This document shows positions 11,801 through 22,639 of a stretch of DNA of 64,000 nt, piece by piece. This stretch comes from Mustela lutreola (taxonomy: Eukaryota > Chordata > Mammalia > Carnivora > Mustelidae): contig NC_081291.1 in assembly GCF_030435805.1 (NCBI RefSeq), positions 13,663,001 to 13,727,000 on the forward strand, in the 5' to 3' direction. The notes below the pieces were generated by a model. That model was not told the origin of the DNA, searched no databases, and saw nothing but the letters and a program-made list of their open reading frames with translations. How positions within the stretch are numbered: position 1 is the stretch's first letter; every line of letters begins with the position of its first letter. The translations under genes were made by a program, and so were the position numbers.

Positions 11801-14800
11801 AAAGACACAGTGAGAAGGTGGCCATCTGTAAGGCAAGGAGTGGGCCCTGCTCCTGTAATCAATTCTTCCCTCCTAACCCTCCAAAGAAATTCACATCTTG
11901 ACCTCGTTTATGTGCGAAAATAAATTTCCATTGTTTAAGCCACCCAATTTGTGGTACTTTGTTAGTAAGGCAGCCCTAGAAAATTAACAGAGGTTGCAAA
12001 ATCATTCCATGGGGAAAATAAAGAGTCTTTTCAACAAATAGTGCTGGCATAGCTAGATCGCCACATGTTAAGGAATGAATTTGAACCCCTACCTCACACC
12101 ATATACAAAAAATTTACTCAAAGTAGCTCAATGACCCCAATATAAGAACTAAAACTGTAGAACTCTTTTTTTAAAAAGATTTTATTTATTTATTTGACAC
12201 ACAGAGAAAGATCACAAGTAGGCAGAGAGGCAGGCAGAGAGAGAGAGGAAGAAGGCTCCTTGCTGAGCAGAGAGTCCGACGAGAGGCTCAATCCCAGGAC
12301 CCTGAGATCATGTGGGGCCCGATCCCAGGACCTTGAAATCATGACCTGAGCTGAAGGCAGAGGCTTTAACCCACTGAGCCACCCAGGCGCCCCTATAGAA
12401 CTCTTTAGAAGAAAACAGAGGTGTTAACTCTGCATGACTTTGGATTTGGCAATGGTACCTTTCTTTCTCTCTTTAAGATTTTATTCATTTATTTGGTAGA
12501 GAGAGAGCACAGAGCAGTGGGAAGGGGCAGAGGGAGAGGGAGAGGGAGAAGGAGACTCCCTGCTGAGCAATTGCTCCCCCCTCCCCCGGCAATGGTTTCT
12601 TAGATGTGACACCAGAAGCACAAACAAGGAGAAAAACAGATAAATTGGACTTCATCAAAATTAAAGATTTCTGGGCTTTAAAGGATTCTATCAAGGGAAA
12701 AGACTATGGAATCACTATATCATATAGCTGAAACTGACATAACATTATGTGTCAACTCTACAGGGAGAAGACAACCCAAAGATGGGAGAAAATATTTGCA
12801 AAGAATGTATTTGATGATAGGACTAGTATCCGGAATATATAAAAGTAAATTCTTATGGATCAATATAGAGAGATAACTTGGGGCGCCTGGGTGGCTCAGT
12901 TGGTTAAGTGGCTGCCTTCAGCTCAGGTCATGATCCCAGCATCCTGGGATCGAGTCCCACATCGGGGCTCCCTGCTCAGCAGGGAGCCTGCTTCTCCCTC
13001 TGCCTCTGCCTGCCACTCTGTCTGCCTGTGCTCACTCTCTCTGACAAATAAATAAATAAAATCTTTAAAAAAACACACAAACTTTCACATACATGTTTAT
13101 AGCAATCACTGAGGGATGGGAACAATCCAAGGGTCCATCAATGGGTGAATGAACAAAATGAGGTCCATCCACAGAATGGAATATTACTCAGCCATAAAAA
13201 GGAACAAAACCGTGAAACATGCTACAATGTGGGCGAACCTTCAAAACGTCATTTAGAAACAAGATGGGATCAGGAGGGGGACAAACCGTAAGAGACTCTT
13301 AATCTCACAAAACAAACTGAGGGTTGCTAGAGGGAGGCCGTAGGAAGAGGGTGGTGGGGTGATGGACATTGGGGAAGGTATGTGCTATGGTGAGTGCTGT
13401 GAAGTATGTAAGCCTGTCAGTTTACAGACCTGTACCCCTGGAGCTAATAATACATTATATGTTAACATAAATAAAAAATAAAAAATTAAAAACCAAACCA
13501 AACCAAACCAAACCAAACAAAAAACATCATTTAGTATGACTCCTGTTATAGGATCCCATTTATATGAAACGTCCAGAACAGGCAAATTCATAAAGACAGA
13601 AAGCAGTGGTTGCCAGGAGCTGGGGGAGGGGGAGGCTGGGGAGTGACTGCTCATGGGGATGGGGTTTCTTTTCCAGAGTGATGGAATGTTCTAAAATCAA
13701 TTGTGAATCATTCTGTGAAGGTGCTCAAAATTGTTGAACTATACACTTTTAATTAGGTGAGCTGTAGAGCATATGAATTATATTTCCATAAAGCTGTTTT
13801 TCCTTTAAAGATTTTATTTATCTATTTGACAGAGAGAGTGAGTGAGATAGAGAATATGAGTTGGGGGAGGAACAGAGGTAGAGGGAGATGCAGACTCTCC
13901 ACTGAGCAGGAACCCGACTTGGGGCTCGACCCCAGGATCCTGGGATCATGAGCCGAGCCAAAGGCAGACGCTTAACCTGGTGAGCCACCCAGGTACCCTT
14001 GTGTCTTCCCTGGGCTTGACTGACTGAGCCACTCAGGTGTCCCTCAATAAAGCTGTTGTTTTTTTTTAAGATTTTATTTATCCATTTGACAGACAGAGAC
14101 AAGTAGGCAGAGAGGCAGAGAGAGGGGGGGGGGGAAGCAGGCTCCCTGCTGAGCAGAGAGCCCGATGTGGGGGTCGATCCCAGGACCCTGAGATCATGAC
14201 CTGAGCCGAAGGCAGAGGCTTAACCCACTGAGCCACCCAGGTGCCCCAATAAAGCTGTTTTTTAAGGAAGTTCTTACAATGTTGCAAGGTGTGCTTTCCA
14301 AGCTTTGGAACAGAACCCTCTGCAGTGGGCACCTGGGTGGCTCAATCAGGTGTTATGATCCCAGGGTCCTGGGATCGCGCGCGTCCCACATCAGGATTCT
14401 TGTTCAGCTGGGAGCCTGCTTTTCCCTCTGTCTGCTGCTCCCCTTGGTTGTGCGCTCTCTCTTTCTTTCTCTCTCTCTGTCAAATTAATTAATTCATTAA
14501 TTAATATCTTTTTTAAAAAAGATTTTACTTATTTGACAGACAGAGATCACAACTAGGCAGAGAGGCAGGCAGAGAGAGAGGAGGAAGCAGGCTTCCTGCT
14601 GAGCAGAGAGCCGAGGAAGGGCTCGATCCCATGATCCCGGGATCATTACCTAAGCCAAAGGCAGAGGCTTTAACCCACTGAGCCACCCAGGAGCCCCCAT
14701 TAATTAATATCTTAAAAACAAAAGCAGAAACCTTCTGCAGAAATATAACAGGTAAAGCAGTGCAGAATGTGGAGGGTTTGTCTTCCTGTCATTCCTTGTC

Positions 14801-17800
14801 CTTATTCCTTTGGAAGCGGGTTGTGTGCTAATGCCCTGGGCTCAGGGGGAAGGCAGGAATTGCTCTGGACGTTCTAGTGACTTTTGCTTTAAAAAAGCCA
14901 CCGAAGAAGAAGATCTGGAGGTTTCGATAACATGCGCCGGATCCAAAAATGAAATGAGAAAGAGGCTTTCTTCCTGGTGGAGGAAGCGAAAAGAGGAGGT
15001 CTCTGGGTGCTCCTTCTGGACCCCAAGTGCCAAGTGAGGGTCCCAGCAGCTTGACCCAGGCAGGGTGGAGCAGACCCTAAAAATAGCACTGAGTTAGAGT
15101 CACCTGGGTGGCTCCGTCATTAAGCATCTGCCTTTGAATTGGGTCATGATCCTAGGGTCCTGGGATCAAGCCCCACATGGGGCTGCCTGCTCAGCGGGGA
15201 GCCTGCTTCTCCCTCTCCCACTCCCTCTGCTTGTGTTCCCTCTCTCACTGTATCTCTGTCAAATAAATAAATAAAATCTTTTTTTAAAAAATCACTGAGT
15301 TAAATTCTCTTTTCACTTCCAGGATCTCAGGGCGAGAAGTATAGTTGCCCCAGCAGAGAATTAAAGAAAAATCACTTTTCTTAGCATGGCCAGGACTAGG
15401 GAATACCAAGATTCACCGGCTACCTTTGGACACTTGGGGCTGCCGTGGCATGGGTAGGGTGGGGAGCATGCACCCTGAAACTAGAGAACCTCCAGTGGCC
15501 TTGGAGAAAATCCCAAGAGGTTCCAGCCCAGAGAAATTTGTCAACACGAGGGAGAAAAAAAAACCCAAAAAACCAAAAAACAAACAAACTGTGATTTTCA
15601 AATGCTGTATTTGTAAAGATGCAGATTCTTGGGTTTCTAAAATTCTACGATGGGAGGAGTTTAGGGTCCTGGGATGTGTGTGAGTATCTAAAACTTTATG
15701 ATCTTAGAATTCCTGATAGCCCCTGGACCAGACCACTGTGTGTCTCCTGGAAGATGGAAATGGGCCAATTCCTGGGGAACTGGGAAGTCTGAGGGGGCAC
15801 GTCCTGGCCTGGAAGCTGGTTCAAAGGGAAACACAGCCCTGTTCTGGGATCCAAGGGGGGACCTGACTTATTCTGGGGACCTGAGGGGGACCCACCTTGC
15901 TCTGGGATCTGAGACAGGGAGACATTGACCTTCTCAGGGCAGGTGTGAGGGGGGCCGAGCACGTCTTTCCTGGACGGTAGGGAGGGCTGGGTGGTCTGAG
16001 GCCCCAGCAGAGGCCTTTTCTTCCTTCCATTCTCCCCCTACCCCCCACCTCAGCCAGCATGTGGGGGGAAACTGAGGCTGCCTCCATCCAGCCTTCCCCT
16101 CTGGCCCTCGCATCGCTCACCCCATTCTGCTGAGACCCAAGGAATGCAGCCCCAGCCTCAAGGTCTCCCAGAGAAAGCACATGTGTGAGAAAGCGGGAGA
16201 TTGTCTTGCCAGGGGCATAGGACATGAGCTGAGGGAGCAAGAAGGTGGCAGTCTCCTCTAGATGCTCGGGAGTGCCACCAGGACCCTTCCCTGGGGCCGC
16301 CCGCCTCTGCCCTGCCCCCAGCCCCCAAGCTGCCTTCCCCAACTCAGGCTTTCACTTCCCCCTCCTCAAAAGGGTTTGGAACTTCTCCTTACCTCAAGGG
16401 ACTCAATGATGAGATACTTCTAAAGTGGACCCCCAGCACAAGGCAAATGGAAACTGTTCATACTTCTTCCTCAGTAAGCACCGAAAGTGCTGGGTTTTTG
16501 TTTAGCTAGTTCTCTCTTGCTGGTATGTGCGGGCACATTCTGAATGTGTAGGAGGTCATGGGCCCAGGGCTGCTGCCAATCCACAGCCAGGATGCTCAGT
16601 GAAACTTAAGTTCCAGATAGAGGGACGCCTGGGAGGCTCAGTGGGTTAAACCTCTGCCTTCAGCTCAGGTCATGGACTCAGGGTCCTGGGATTGAGCCCT
16701 GCATTGGGCTCTCTGCTCAGCGGGGAGCCTGCTTCTCCCTCTCTCTCTGCCTGCCTCTCTGCCTACTTGTGATCTCTGTCTGTCAAATAAATAAATAAAA
16801 TCTTTTTTAAAAAAAGTGCAGCTAGATAGTGAATACAGGGGTGCCTGGGTGGCTCAGCTGGTTAAACGTCTGCCTTCAGCTCAGGTCATGATCTCAGGAT
16901 CCTGAGATCAAGCCCCACATCTGGCTCCCTGTTCAGAGGGAAGTCTGCTTCTCTCTCTCCCTACTGCTTGTGCTCTCTCTCTATATATATCAAATAAATA
17001 AATAAAATCATTAAAAGAAAACAAGATAGTAACTACATTCTTTTTTTTTTTTTAAGGTTTTATTTATTTATTTGACAGAGAGAGATCACAAGCAGGCAGA
17101 GAGGCAGGCAGAGAGAGAGGAGGAAGCAGGCTCCCAGCTGAGCAGAGAGCCCGATGCGGGGCTCGATCCCAGGACCCCGGGACCACGACCTGAGCCGAAG
17201 GCAGCGGCTTAACCCACTGAGCCACCCAGGCACCCCAGTAACTACATTCTTTTAGGATAAGTGTATCCCCAATATCGTATGGGACATACTTGTACTAACG
17301 AACTACACATGGCTTATCCACATGGGCTCCTCACATGACACAGAGGGTCTATGACTGCCTCTGGCTCCTGGACAAAGGCATGGGAGCTCAGATTGGGGAG
17401 GGGGACCTACCCAGAGCGCCCAGGGAAGGCGTCTGGCCCGTGGCCTTACCAGGTCAGCCTGACACTGGCGGAAGCTGGCGTTGATCCTGTCCAGGTCACG
17501 GCGGGCGCCCAGCAGCATCTGCAAGGTGGTCTCCTTGGCGCGGGAGGTGAGGTTGAGATCCTTGGACAGGTTGGCCTGGGAGGCCGTGAGCTCCACGACC
17601 TGGTTGTATAGGCTCTCGGCCCTGCGCTCGGTGGCCTGCAGGTTAGATTCCGTGCTCACGTGCACGTTGCCATAGACCATGAAGAGGACGAGGCCCAGGA
17701 TGATCAGAAACTGAATGAGTGAAACAAAGAGGAAGAAGTAGCGCAGGTAGTACCAGCAGTCCCTCGGACTGCCCCCTGCCCGAGAGTAGGGTCCTCCGTG

Positions 17801-17818
17801 CTCCATTGCCAAGCCCAT
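2895..17818 (-). CDS. PLVAP: PLVAP, plasmalemma vesicle-associated protein (six coding exons, 440 aa)
   Basis: PLVAP is an endothelial type II glycoprotein that forms the diaphragms of caveolae, fenestrae and transendothelial channels. Coding exons, in minus order, are 17450-17818, 10849-10945, 10044-10756, 8396-8453, 8167-8245 and 2895-2901. They total 1323 nt and every junction has GT/AG. The protein starts MGLAMEHGG like the human one, and length is close to human (442 aa). Residues 1-26 are cytosolic and 27-48 form the membrane segment (FLFVSLIQFLIILGLVLF). Sequons lie at N83, N89, N113 and N151. A long lumenal coiled coil fills most of exon 3 (residues about 156-393), and a proline-rich tail (PMPMPRPVAPVPNRQP) follows. 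The last exon gives only Ser-Gly and the stop. The start at 17818 was chosen by homology and because a TATA-like box lies about 100 nt upstream; the open frame further upstream is promoter sequence. Introns 1 and 5 are large and repeat-filled. Confidence 0.96.
4937..5175 (-). repeat. CAN-type SINE nested in an LTR
   Basis: The reversed SINE splits the LTR's R region. The target duplication CCTGTCCCCCTG lies on both sides (about 4921-4932 and 5173-5185). Confidence 0.9.
5238..5430 (+). repeat. CAN-type SINE nested in an LTR
   Basis: GGGGCACCTGG head, AAATAAATAAATCTT plus poly(A) tail. The target duplication AGAATTCTTTCTT / AGAATTATTTCTT flanks it. Confidence 0.9.
5491..5694 (-). repeat. CAN-type SINE nested in an LTR
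   Basis: Reversed SINE flanked by the target duplication ACCTCACCTATATTCT, the clearest duplication of the three nested in this LTR. Confidence 0.92.
5889..6083 (+). repeat. CAN-type SINE
   Basis: Full-length copy with head and A-rich tail. The target duplication AAGAAAGAATGACTTA is on both sides. Confidence 0.93.
6084..8160. other. PLVAP intron 5, mostly unique sequence with two MIR pieces
   Basis: No extra exon was recognised. MIR-like stretches occur at about 6630-6740 and 7690-7905. The second contains 'ctgggttcgagtccc', 'cctcattttcctcatctggaaa' and 'tagggttgtgagg', close to the MIR core. Confidence 0.55.
7690..7905 (-). repeat. MIR
   Basis: An ancient tRNA-derived SINE, recognised by the order of its GGTTCGAGTCCC, CTGTGTTACCTGGGCC, CTCATTTTCCTCATCTGG and TAGGGTTGTGAGG blocks. 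Confidence 0.65.
8700..10020. repeat. A+C-rich degenerate tract in PLVAP intron 3
   Basis: About 1.3 kb in which the plus strand is dominated by A and C, with endless variants of AACCC, CCCTAA, AACCCCAA and CAACTC. It looks like a decayed minisatellite with telomere-like units. No fixed period is visible by eye. It fills nearly the whole intron between exons 3 and 4 (8454-10043). Confidence 0.6.
11117..11302 (-). repeat. CAN-type SINE, head-truncated
   Basis: The tRNA-like head is cut short. The target duplication GCTGGTTGGATCTTT is present on both sides. Confidence 0.88.
11362..11566 (-). repeat. CAN-type SINE
   Basis: Reversed full-length copy in PLVAP intron 1, ending CAGGTGCCCC. Confidence 0.9.
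11595..11991 (+). mobile_element. Ancient MaLR-like LTR (ERVL-MaLR type)
   Basis: The order of 'ttgaattgtatctcccc', 'cctcagaatatgactgtatttgg', 'aggtgggcccttatccaatatg', 'gtgtccttata', and finally AATAAATTTCCATTG plus 'ttgtttaagccacccaatttgtgg' is the 3'-half signature of MLT1-like LTRs. It is an old, diverged fossil. The exact subfamily is not assigned. Confidence 0.65.
12167..12394 (-). repeat. CAN-type SINE with an internal duplication, in L1
   Basis: The target duplication TAGAACTCTTT flanks it. Inside, a GATCCCAGGACC...GATCATG segment is present twice (about 12292-12342), so it is longer than its relatives. Confidence 0.9.
12464..12592 (-). repeat. CAN-type SINE, truncated, in L1
   Basis: Only the tail-side half remains. 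GGCAATGG occurs on both sides (12448 and 12588) as the target duplication. Confidence 0.8.
12881..13069 (+). repeat. CAN-type SINE in L1
   Basis: Full-length copy: GGGGCGCCTGGGTGGCTCAG head and AAATAAATAAAATCTTT tail, between two L1 segments. Confidence 0.93.
13799..14247 (-). repeat. Two reversed CAN-type SINEs in tandem
   Basis: The first copy (13799-14043) carries an extra head-like 34-base piece at its end. The second (14054-14247) has AATAAAGCTGTT as target duplication on both sides. Confidence 0.88.
14327..14700. repeat. CAN-type SINE interrupted at its tail by a reversed SINE
   Basis: A plus-strand copy (14327-14510) ends in ATTAATTAATATCTT. A minus-strand copy (14506-14698) sits in that tail, and ATTAATTAATATCTT is repeated after it. 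Confidence 0.88.
15101..15290 (+). repeat. CAN-type SINE
   Basis: Diverged plus-strand copy with the AAATAAATAAAATCTT tail. CACTGAGTTA on both sides (15090 and 15293) is its target duplication. Confidence 0.88.
15300..16620. other. PLVAP intron 1, no repeat or exon recognised
   Basis: Unique-looking sequence. Around 15790-15930 a GGGGACCTGA/GGGATC phrase recurs imperfectly several times, a weak short-period repeat. Nothing coding was seen. Confidence 0.4.
16623..17236. repeat. Cluster of three CAN-type SINEs
   Basis: Plus copies occur at 16623-16815 and 16840-17022, and a minus copy at 17040-17236. The minus copy is flanked by AGTAACTACATTCTTTT. Confidence 0.92.
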
Positions 17819-17960
17819 CTCTGCCTGGGGCCCGCGGTGCTGTTCTGCTGGTTGGCCTGCGTTGGGTGGCGGCCGCTGCCCCTTGTGCTCACCCTGCCAT
17901 GGAGCGGGGGGAGTGTTTATATTACTCCTCTTAATACTTCCTCTGCCTGGCTCCTTCCTG
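17819..17960 (-). promoter_or_regulatory. PLVAP core promoter and 5' UTR
   Basis: On the minus strand a TATA-like ATATAAA (about 17916-17922) lies about 100 nt before the start codon. A start site near 17885-17895 would give a 5' UTR of about 70 nt. The flank carries AGGAAG (near 17940), an ETS-type core, as expected for an endothelial gene. The motif roles are inferred. Confidence 0.55.
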
Positions 17961-18114
17961 ACCAGGAGGAAATGGGGGCTGTGGGTTATCACAACACTCC
18001 CACCCTGGCTGTGAAGGGAGGGGCCGCGGCGCTGCTGGGTTTCTGATAGTCCCTGGGTGGGGCACCAGCTGGGTGACGGGGGTGGGGGGACTTCTTTGGC
18101 TCCTCGGAGCCTCA

Positions 18115-18310
18115 GTTTCCCCACCTGCCCTTGCTCCGTGCCAAGCACTATCCTCACTATTCTCAGCACTGGCTGCATACTGTCTCCTGTCATCGACCCC
18201 TGTGGAGTGGAGGAGGAAACTGAGGCACAGGGAAGCAAAGGGACCGTCCCTGGGTCTCGCACTGTGAGTTCACAGAGCTGGGCTCCCCTCTCGGAGGACT
18301 GGCTACGGAT
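18115..18310 (+). repeat. MIR
   Basis: 'gccaagcactatcctcactattctcagcac' followed by 'gaggaggaaactgaggcacagggaa' is the MIR core order. Confidence 0.6.
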
Positions 18311-18329
18311 ATGCATCCGCCTCATGAGC

Positions 18330-19420
18330 TAAATCAGGTGGAGTGCTTGGCCCAGAGCTGGGCAAACAGAAGGAGCTCATCAGGGCTTCCCAGAGGGCTG
18401 ACCCGTGGATGGCCATGGCCCAGGCTCCCTGAGGTGTCACTCGCGGCCCTGCTCACACAAGTGCTGCATAAGTACTCAGGGAGCAGTGTAGGCGGCAGTG
18501 AACTTGGAGCTGGCCGAGCCGGCTTGACCCAGCTGAGCTCGAGGGAGGGGTTTCTCCTGTCTGTTCTCAGTTTCCCCTTCCGTGAGATTGGTTTCCCTGT
18601 GCTGTTCTGAGATAGGGCCAGGGAGGGGGCCCATAAGAGAGGGTTTGTGGTTTTGTTATTACTATAATATCCTGCTGGAAGTGTTATTTCGGGACTCTGT
18701 GAGATGGTGAATGGGTGCTAGATAGGTGGGGTTGAACTGCACATTGGGTCACCCCCAGGTGGGTGTGAAGGGGTTTTGGGGACCAAGGAGCAAAGGAATT
18801 TGGGTGCGCCCTCTTCTGCCTATCCCCCAAGAACCAGGAGGTCCAGAAAAACTCCCCATGCTGGATGAGGTGTCAGCCTCAGACCTGCCCATAAGGGACC
18901 CTTAGCCTTAGGGAGGCAGAGTGGGACACAGCCCCTAGCTCCATGAGGTCAAGGCTGGGAGGAATGGGGGCTAAGGGGAAAGGGCCCAGCAGATGGAAGG
19001 GATGCTGGACAGGAACAGCCTTACTGTACACTGCTTGTGGGGGCCACAGCAGGGTGAACGGTGCTGCTTGGGGACTTACCCACCCCATCAACCAGGGTAA
19101 TGGAGTGGGGGGGGGGTTGACAGCGGGGAGGGGTCCTCTAGGATGGTGTTCATCACGGGGGCAGGAGTTGGGAAGGAGGAAGTTCCCAGGGGTAGGCAGG
19201 AAACCCCCGTCTGACCTTTGGCCTTTGCAGCTACCCAGCCTGATTCCTGATTCCGGACCCTTCCCAGAGGCTTGTTGCAGGGAGGAGGGTTGGGGGCTGC
19301 AAGTGGTGCCCAACCAGCTATTTCTCTGGGTTGGCCAGGCCCACCCAGAGTCCCCAGAGCAGGGTAGGAGGAGGACATCTTGCATCTTTGTTAACGGGGG
19401 ACCATGTAGGCAGAGTGAAT
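18330..19420. other. Upstream flank of PLVAP, no gene seen
   Basis: GC-rich unique sequence without recognised repeats. It could hold distal PLVAP regulatory elements, but no specific site is claimed. Confidence 0.35.
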
Positions 19421-19424
19421 ACAT

Positions 19425-19800
19425 AGTTTCAGCGCAGGCTCTGGATTTAAGCTCCGAGCTGTGTTACCGACCCCTGTGCGATCTCAGACAAATGATTTTC
19501 CTTCCTTAATCAAGCCACAGTTTTCTTTTGTCCAAAGTGGAGGCGACGTAGCCACTTAAGAAACACTTGTCACGGTGGGGCGCCTGGGTGGCTCAGTGGG
19601 TTAAGACGCTGCCTTCGGCTCGGGTCATGATCTCAGGGTCCTGGGATCGAGTCCCGCATCGGGCTCTCTGCTCAGCGGGGAGCCTGCTTCCTCCTCTCTC
19701 TCTCGGCCTGCCTCTCTGCCTACTTGTGATCTCTCTCTTTCTAAAATCTTTAGAAAAAAGAAACGCTTGTCACGGTGTCTGGCACACACTCGGCCTTAGT
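19425..19800 (-). repeat. MIR split by a CAN-type SINE
   Basis: MIR-like sequence lies on both sides of a plus-strand SINE (19579-19757). The SINE has one of the longest target duplications here, about 20 bases (AAGAAACACTTGTCACGGTG, with one change). Confidence 0.75.
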
Positions 19801-20237
19801 AAAGGAGGATAATTTTTTAGGGTGAGAGAGGCTGGGTCATGTGTAGCCTCTGATGCCAGGATGAGAAATCGATATATGGGGGAGGGACGCTCCTTCCAAG
19901 TAGTGTGCTTCGGGCCGGTGGGAACACTGGGAGGAAAACAGCATGTTGGGTTTACAGCCTAGATAACATGAGTCCAGTGGAGATCCACAGACACCGGGGC
20001 CAGTGCCTGGGCCAGCACCAGTAGGTGTGACAGTCTTGGTTTGCACTTAAGATCCTGTCTATTCTTCACGATATATTGAAGGTGTTGCATATATGTGTGT
20101 ATGAGCATGACATCTGCTGTCAAGGAAAAAGAAAGGCAACCATAAATCCCCAGAAAATTAAAAAGCCACCCTAGATCCAATAGTAAAATTTTGAGTGTCA
20201 CAGTGTAAGAAACCATTTTATTATTTATTACTTATTT

Positions 20238-20851
20238 TTAAAAGATTTATTTATTTGATAAAAGATTTATTTGAGAGAGAGTGCATGCACACACGGAGAG
20301 ATTGGAAGAAGCAGTCTCCCTGTTGAGCAGGGAGCCTAATGGGAGGTGTGTCACCCTGAGATCATGCCCTGAGCCGCAGGCAGATGGTCAACTGACTGAG
20401 CCACCTGTGTGGTCTTATTTTATTTATTTATTTAATTAAAGTATATGCTTTCTTTCTTTCTTTCTTTCTTTTTTTTTTTTTTAAAGATTTTATTCATTTG
20501 ACAGGTAGAGATCACAAGTAGGCAGAGAGGCAGGCAGAGAGAGCAGTGGAAGCAGGCTCCCTGCTGAGCCAGGAGCCCAATGCGGGGGCTCTATTCCAGG
20601 ACCCTGAGATCATGACCTGAGCCAAAGGCAGAAGCTTAACAGACTGAGCCACCCAGGTGCTCCTTATTTTTTAATGAATGACTTAATTAGAGAGAGTTTA
20701 TTTGCCTGAGTGGTGGGGGGGTCAGGGGTGGATGGGGCAGAGAGAGAATCACGGGCTCCACGTGTGGGGCTAAATCTCATGACCCTGAGATCATGACCTG
20801 AGCTGAAATCAAGAGTCAGACATTTAAAGGACTGAGCCACACAGGTGCCCT
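20238..20851 (-). repeat. Cluster of three reversed CAN-type SINEs
   Basis: Copies lie at 20238-20412, 20466-20663 and 20672-20851, separated by T-rich sequence including (TTTC)n at 20451-20470. The outer two are strongly diverged. Confidence 0.82.
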
Positions 20852-20869
20852 AGAAGCAGGGGTTTGAAT

Positions 20870-21330
20870 GTACACCCTAACATCGTTCCTATCAAGCTCA
20901 AAAGCAACATTCTATCTCTTTTTGGTAATTTGATCTCATATCTTCGATTAGCATTGTTTCTTTTTTGAATACTTTGTTATATTAGCTATATTTTTTTAAA
21001 TGGAAAAAGTAACGATGAAACTTGTTCTTTTTGCTTAACATGCTGTTTTTAAGATTTGTTGATTCCTTTTGCCTGATGCTGAGGTTTTCGCCACAGACAT
21101 TACCGTAATAATTATCAATGGGCATTTAGACAGTTTTTAAATGTTTTGTTTCGCTCAACAAAATCAGAGTTGATATGAAATCCCCACAAATGAAACTGCT
21201 GGGTTCCAAAGCATTTTTATCTTAGATTTTTGACAGCTGGTCACCACTGTGTCCTCTAGAGGTGGTTTCCTTCAACACTCCTGCCAGCGGTGTCTAAAAT
21301 CTCTAAAAACAGACTTTCCGAACACATTTT
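20870..21330 (+). mobile_element. Ancient L1-like 3' region
   Basis: AT-rich sequence with 'atgaaactgctgggttcc' and 'aacactcctgccagcggtgt', reminiscent of the old L1 3' region ('gaattgctgggtc', 'cattcccaccagca'). It is diverged, so the call is tentative. Confidence 0.4.
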
Positions 21331-21545
21331 GCCTGTGTCCCTGGCCACAAAAATCCCCACGGGAGGAAGCCAATGACAGGTCTTTGGATTCGCATGAGGT
21401 CAAATGCATTGGTCCTGATGTGAGCACTTGGGTTTTTCCTGAAAACAGTTTGTCACGGTCACAGGAAATTCTGCACATGAGCCCCTCTGAATTCCCTTGG
21501 AGGGTCATCCCCAAATCAGGCTTTGATTTTAAACTTTCGTCTCGT

Positions 21546-21620
21546 GGTATGTTCTCTAAATTAAAAACCATCAGTTTCTGTTGGTATGTTCTCTAAATTA
21601 AAAACCATCAGTTTGGTTTT
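21546..21620 (+). repeat. 37-bp tandem duplication
   Basis: A unit starting TATGTTCTCTAAATTAAAAA is present twice without visible change (starts 21548 and 21585). Confidence 0.9.
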
Positions 21621-21738
21621 ATTTGTTTGTTTGTGCAGAGAAGGGAAAAGTATTATGAGGAAGTCAACGTTGTGTCACTCCCTAAAACTGACACTGAAAT
21701 TCTCAAGAAGACACGAGATTTTTAAAAGCTCTCACAGA

Positions 21739-22258
21739 GGGGCGCCTGGCTGTCTCAGTGCGGTTAAGTGTTTGCCTTTGGCTCAGGTCATGATCTCAGG
21801 GTCCAGGGATTGACCCTGGCTCTCTATCTAAAATAAGTGAATAAAATATTTAAACATTTTATTTATTTTTAAAGATTTTATTTAGGGCACCTGGGTGGCT
21901 CAGTGGGTTAAGCCACTGCCTTTGGCTCAGGTCATGATCTCAGGGTCCTTGGGATCGAGTCCCGCATTGGGCTCTCTGCTCAGCAGGGAGCCTGCTTCCC
22001 CCCCCCCCCTCTGCCTGCCTCTCTGCCTACTTGTGCTCTCTCTCTGTCAAATAAATAAATAAAATCTTAAAAGAAAAAGATTTTATTTATTCATTTGAGT
22101 GAGCGAGAGAAAGAGAAAGAATGCACAATCAGGGCAGGGAGGGAGGGGGAGGGGGAGAAGAAGATCCCTGCTCAGCAGGTAGCCCAAAGCCAAGCTTGGG
22201 ATCAGGACCCCAGCCTAGCTGAAGGCAGACACTTAAGGACTGAGCCACCCAAGTGCCT
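21739..22258. repeat. Cluster of three CAN-type SINEs
   Basis: Plus copies at 21739-21853 (short) and 21894-22070, then a minus copy at 22071-22258. The middle copy has expanded a C run (22000-22010) and appears to have inserted in the tail of the minus copy. Confidence 0.85.
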
Positions 22259-22430
22259 GCCTGGCAAACCTTTTCCTTACTTGGGATTGGGGGTGCTGGA
22301 GGGCTCAGGCTGCCGCTGTCCTAGGTGCTCTCTGCCTACAGCCGCGTCACGCTTCCCCTTTTTTTCCTCTGTTTCTTTCTTTCTCTCTCTTTCTTTCTTC
22401 CTTCCTCCCTCCCATCCTTCCTCCCCCCCC

Positions 22431-22629
22431 CCTTTTTTTTAAGATTTTATTCATCCATTTCACAGAGAGAGAGAGAGATCACAAGTAGGCAGAGAGGCAG
22501 GCAGAGCGAGAGGGAGAAGCAGGTTCTCTGCCCAGCAGAGAGTCTGATGCGGGGCTCGATCCCAGGACCCTGAGATCATGACCCAAGATGAAGGCAGAGG
22601 CTCAACCCACTGAGCCACCCAGGTGCCCC
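22431..22629 (-). repeat. CAN-type SINE
   Basis: Reversed full-length copy, preceded by a (CTTT)n and C-rich stretch. Confidence 0.92.
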
Positions 22630-22639
22630 ACACGCTTCC

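Larger units (their letters stand above)
11992..13798 (+). mobile_element. L1 remnants: ORF2 end and two 3' UTRs, broken by SINEs
   Basis: 11992-12166 and 12593-12870 translate as the end of L1 ORF2. The latter contains KHKQGEKQINWT-like residues followed by DFIKIKDF-like sequence in shifted frames. 13080-13500 is a younger carnivore-type L1 3' UTR (GGGACAAACCGTAAGAGACTC; 'tgtacccctggagctaataatac') ending in A-rich sequence and (CCAAA)n. 13527-13798 is an older L1M-type 3' end ('ccatttatatgaaacgtcc', 'gtggttgccaggagctggggg', 'tccataaagctg'). It is therefore a composite of at least two L1 copies. Confidence 0.75.

Noticed and set aside
17819-18325. N-terminal extension of PLVAP
   Set aside because: The frame is open upstream, but it crosses the TATA-like promoter and a MIR, and the known protein starts MGLAMEHGG at 17818.
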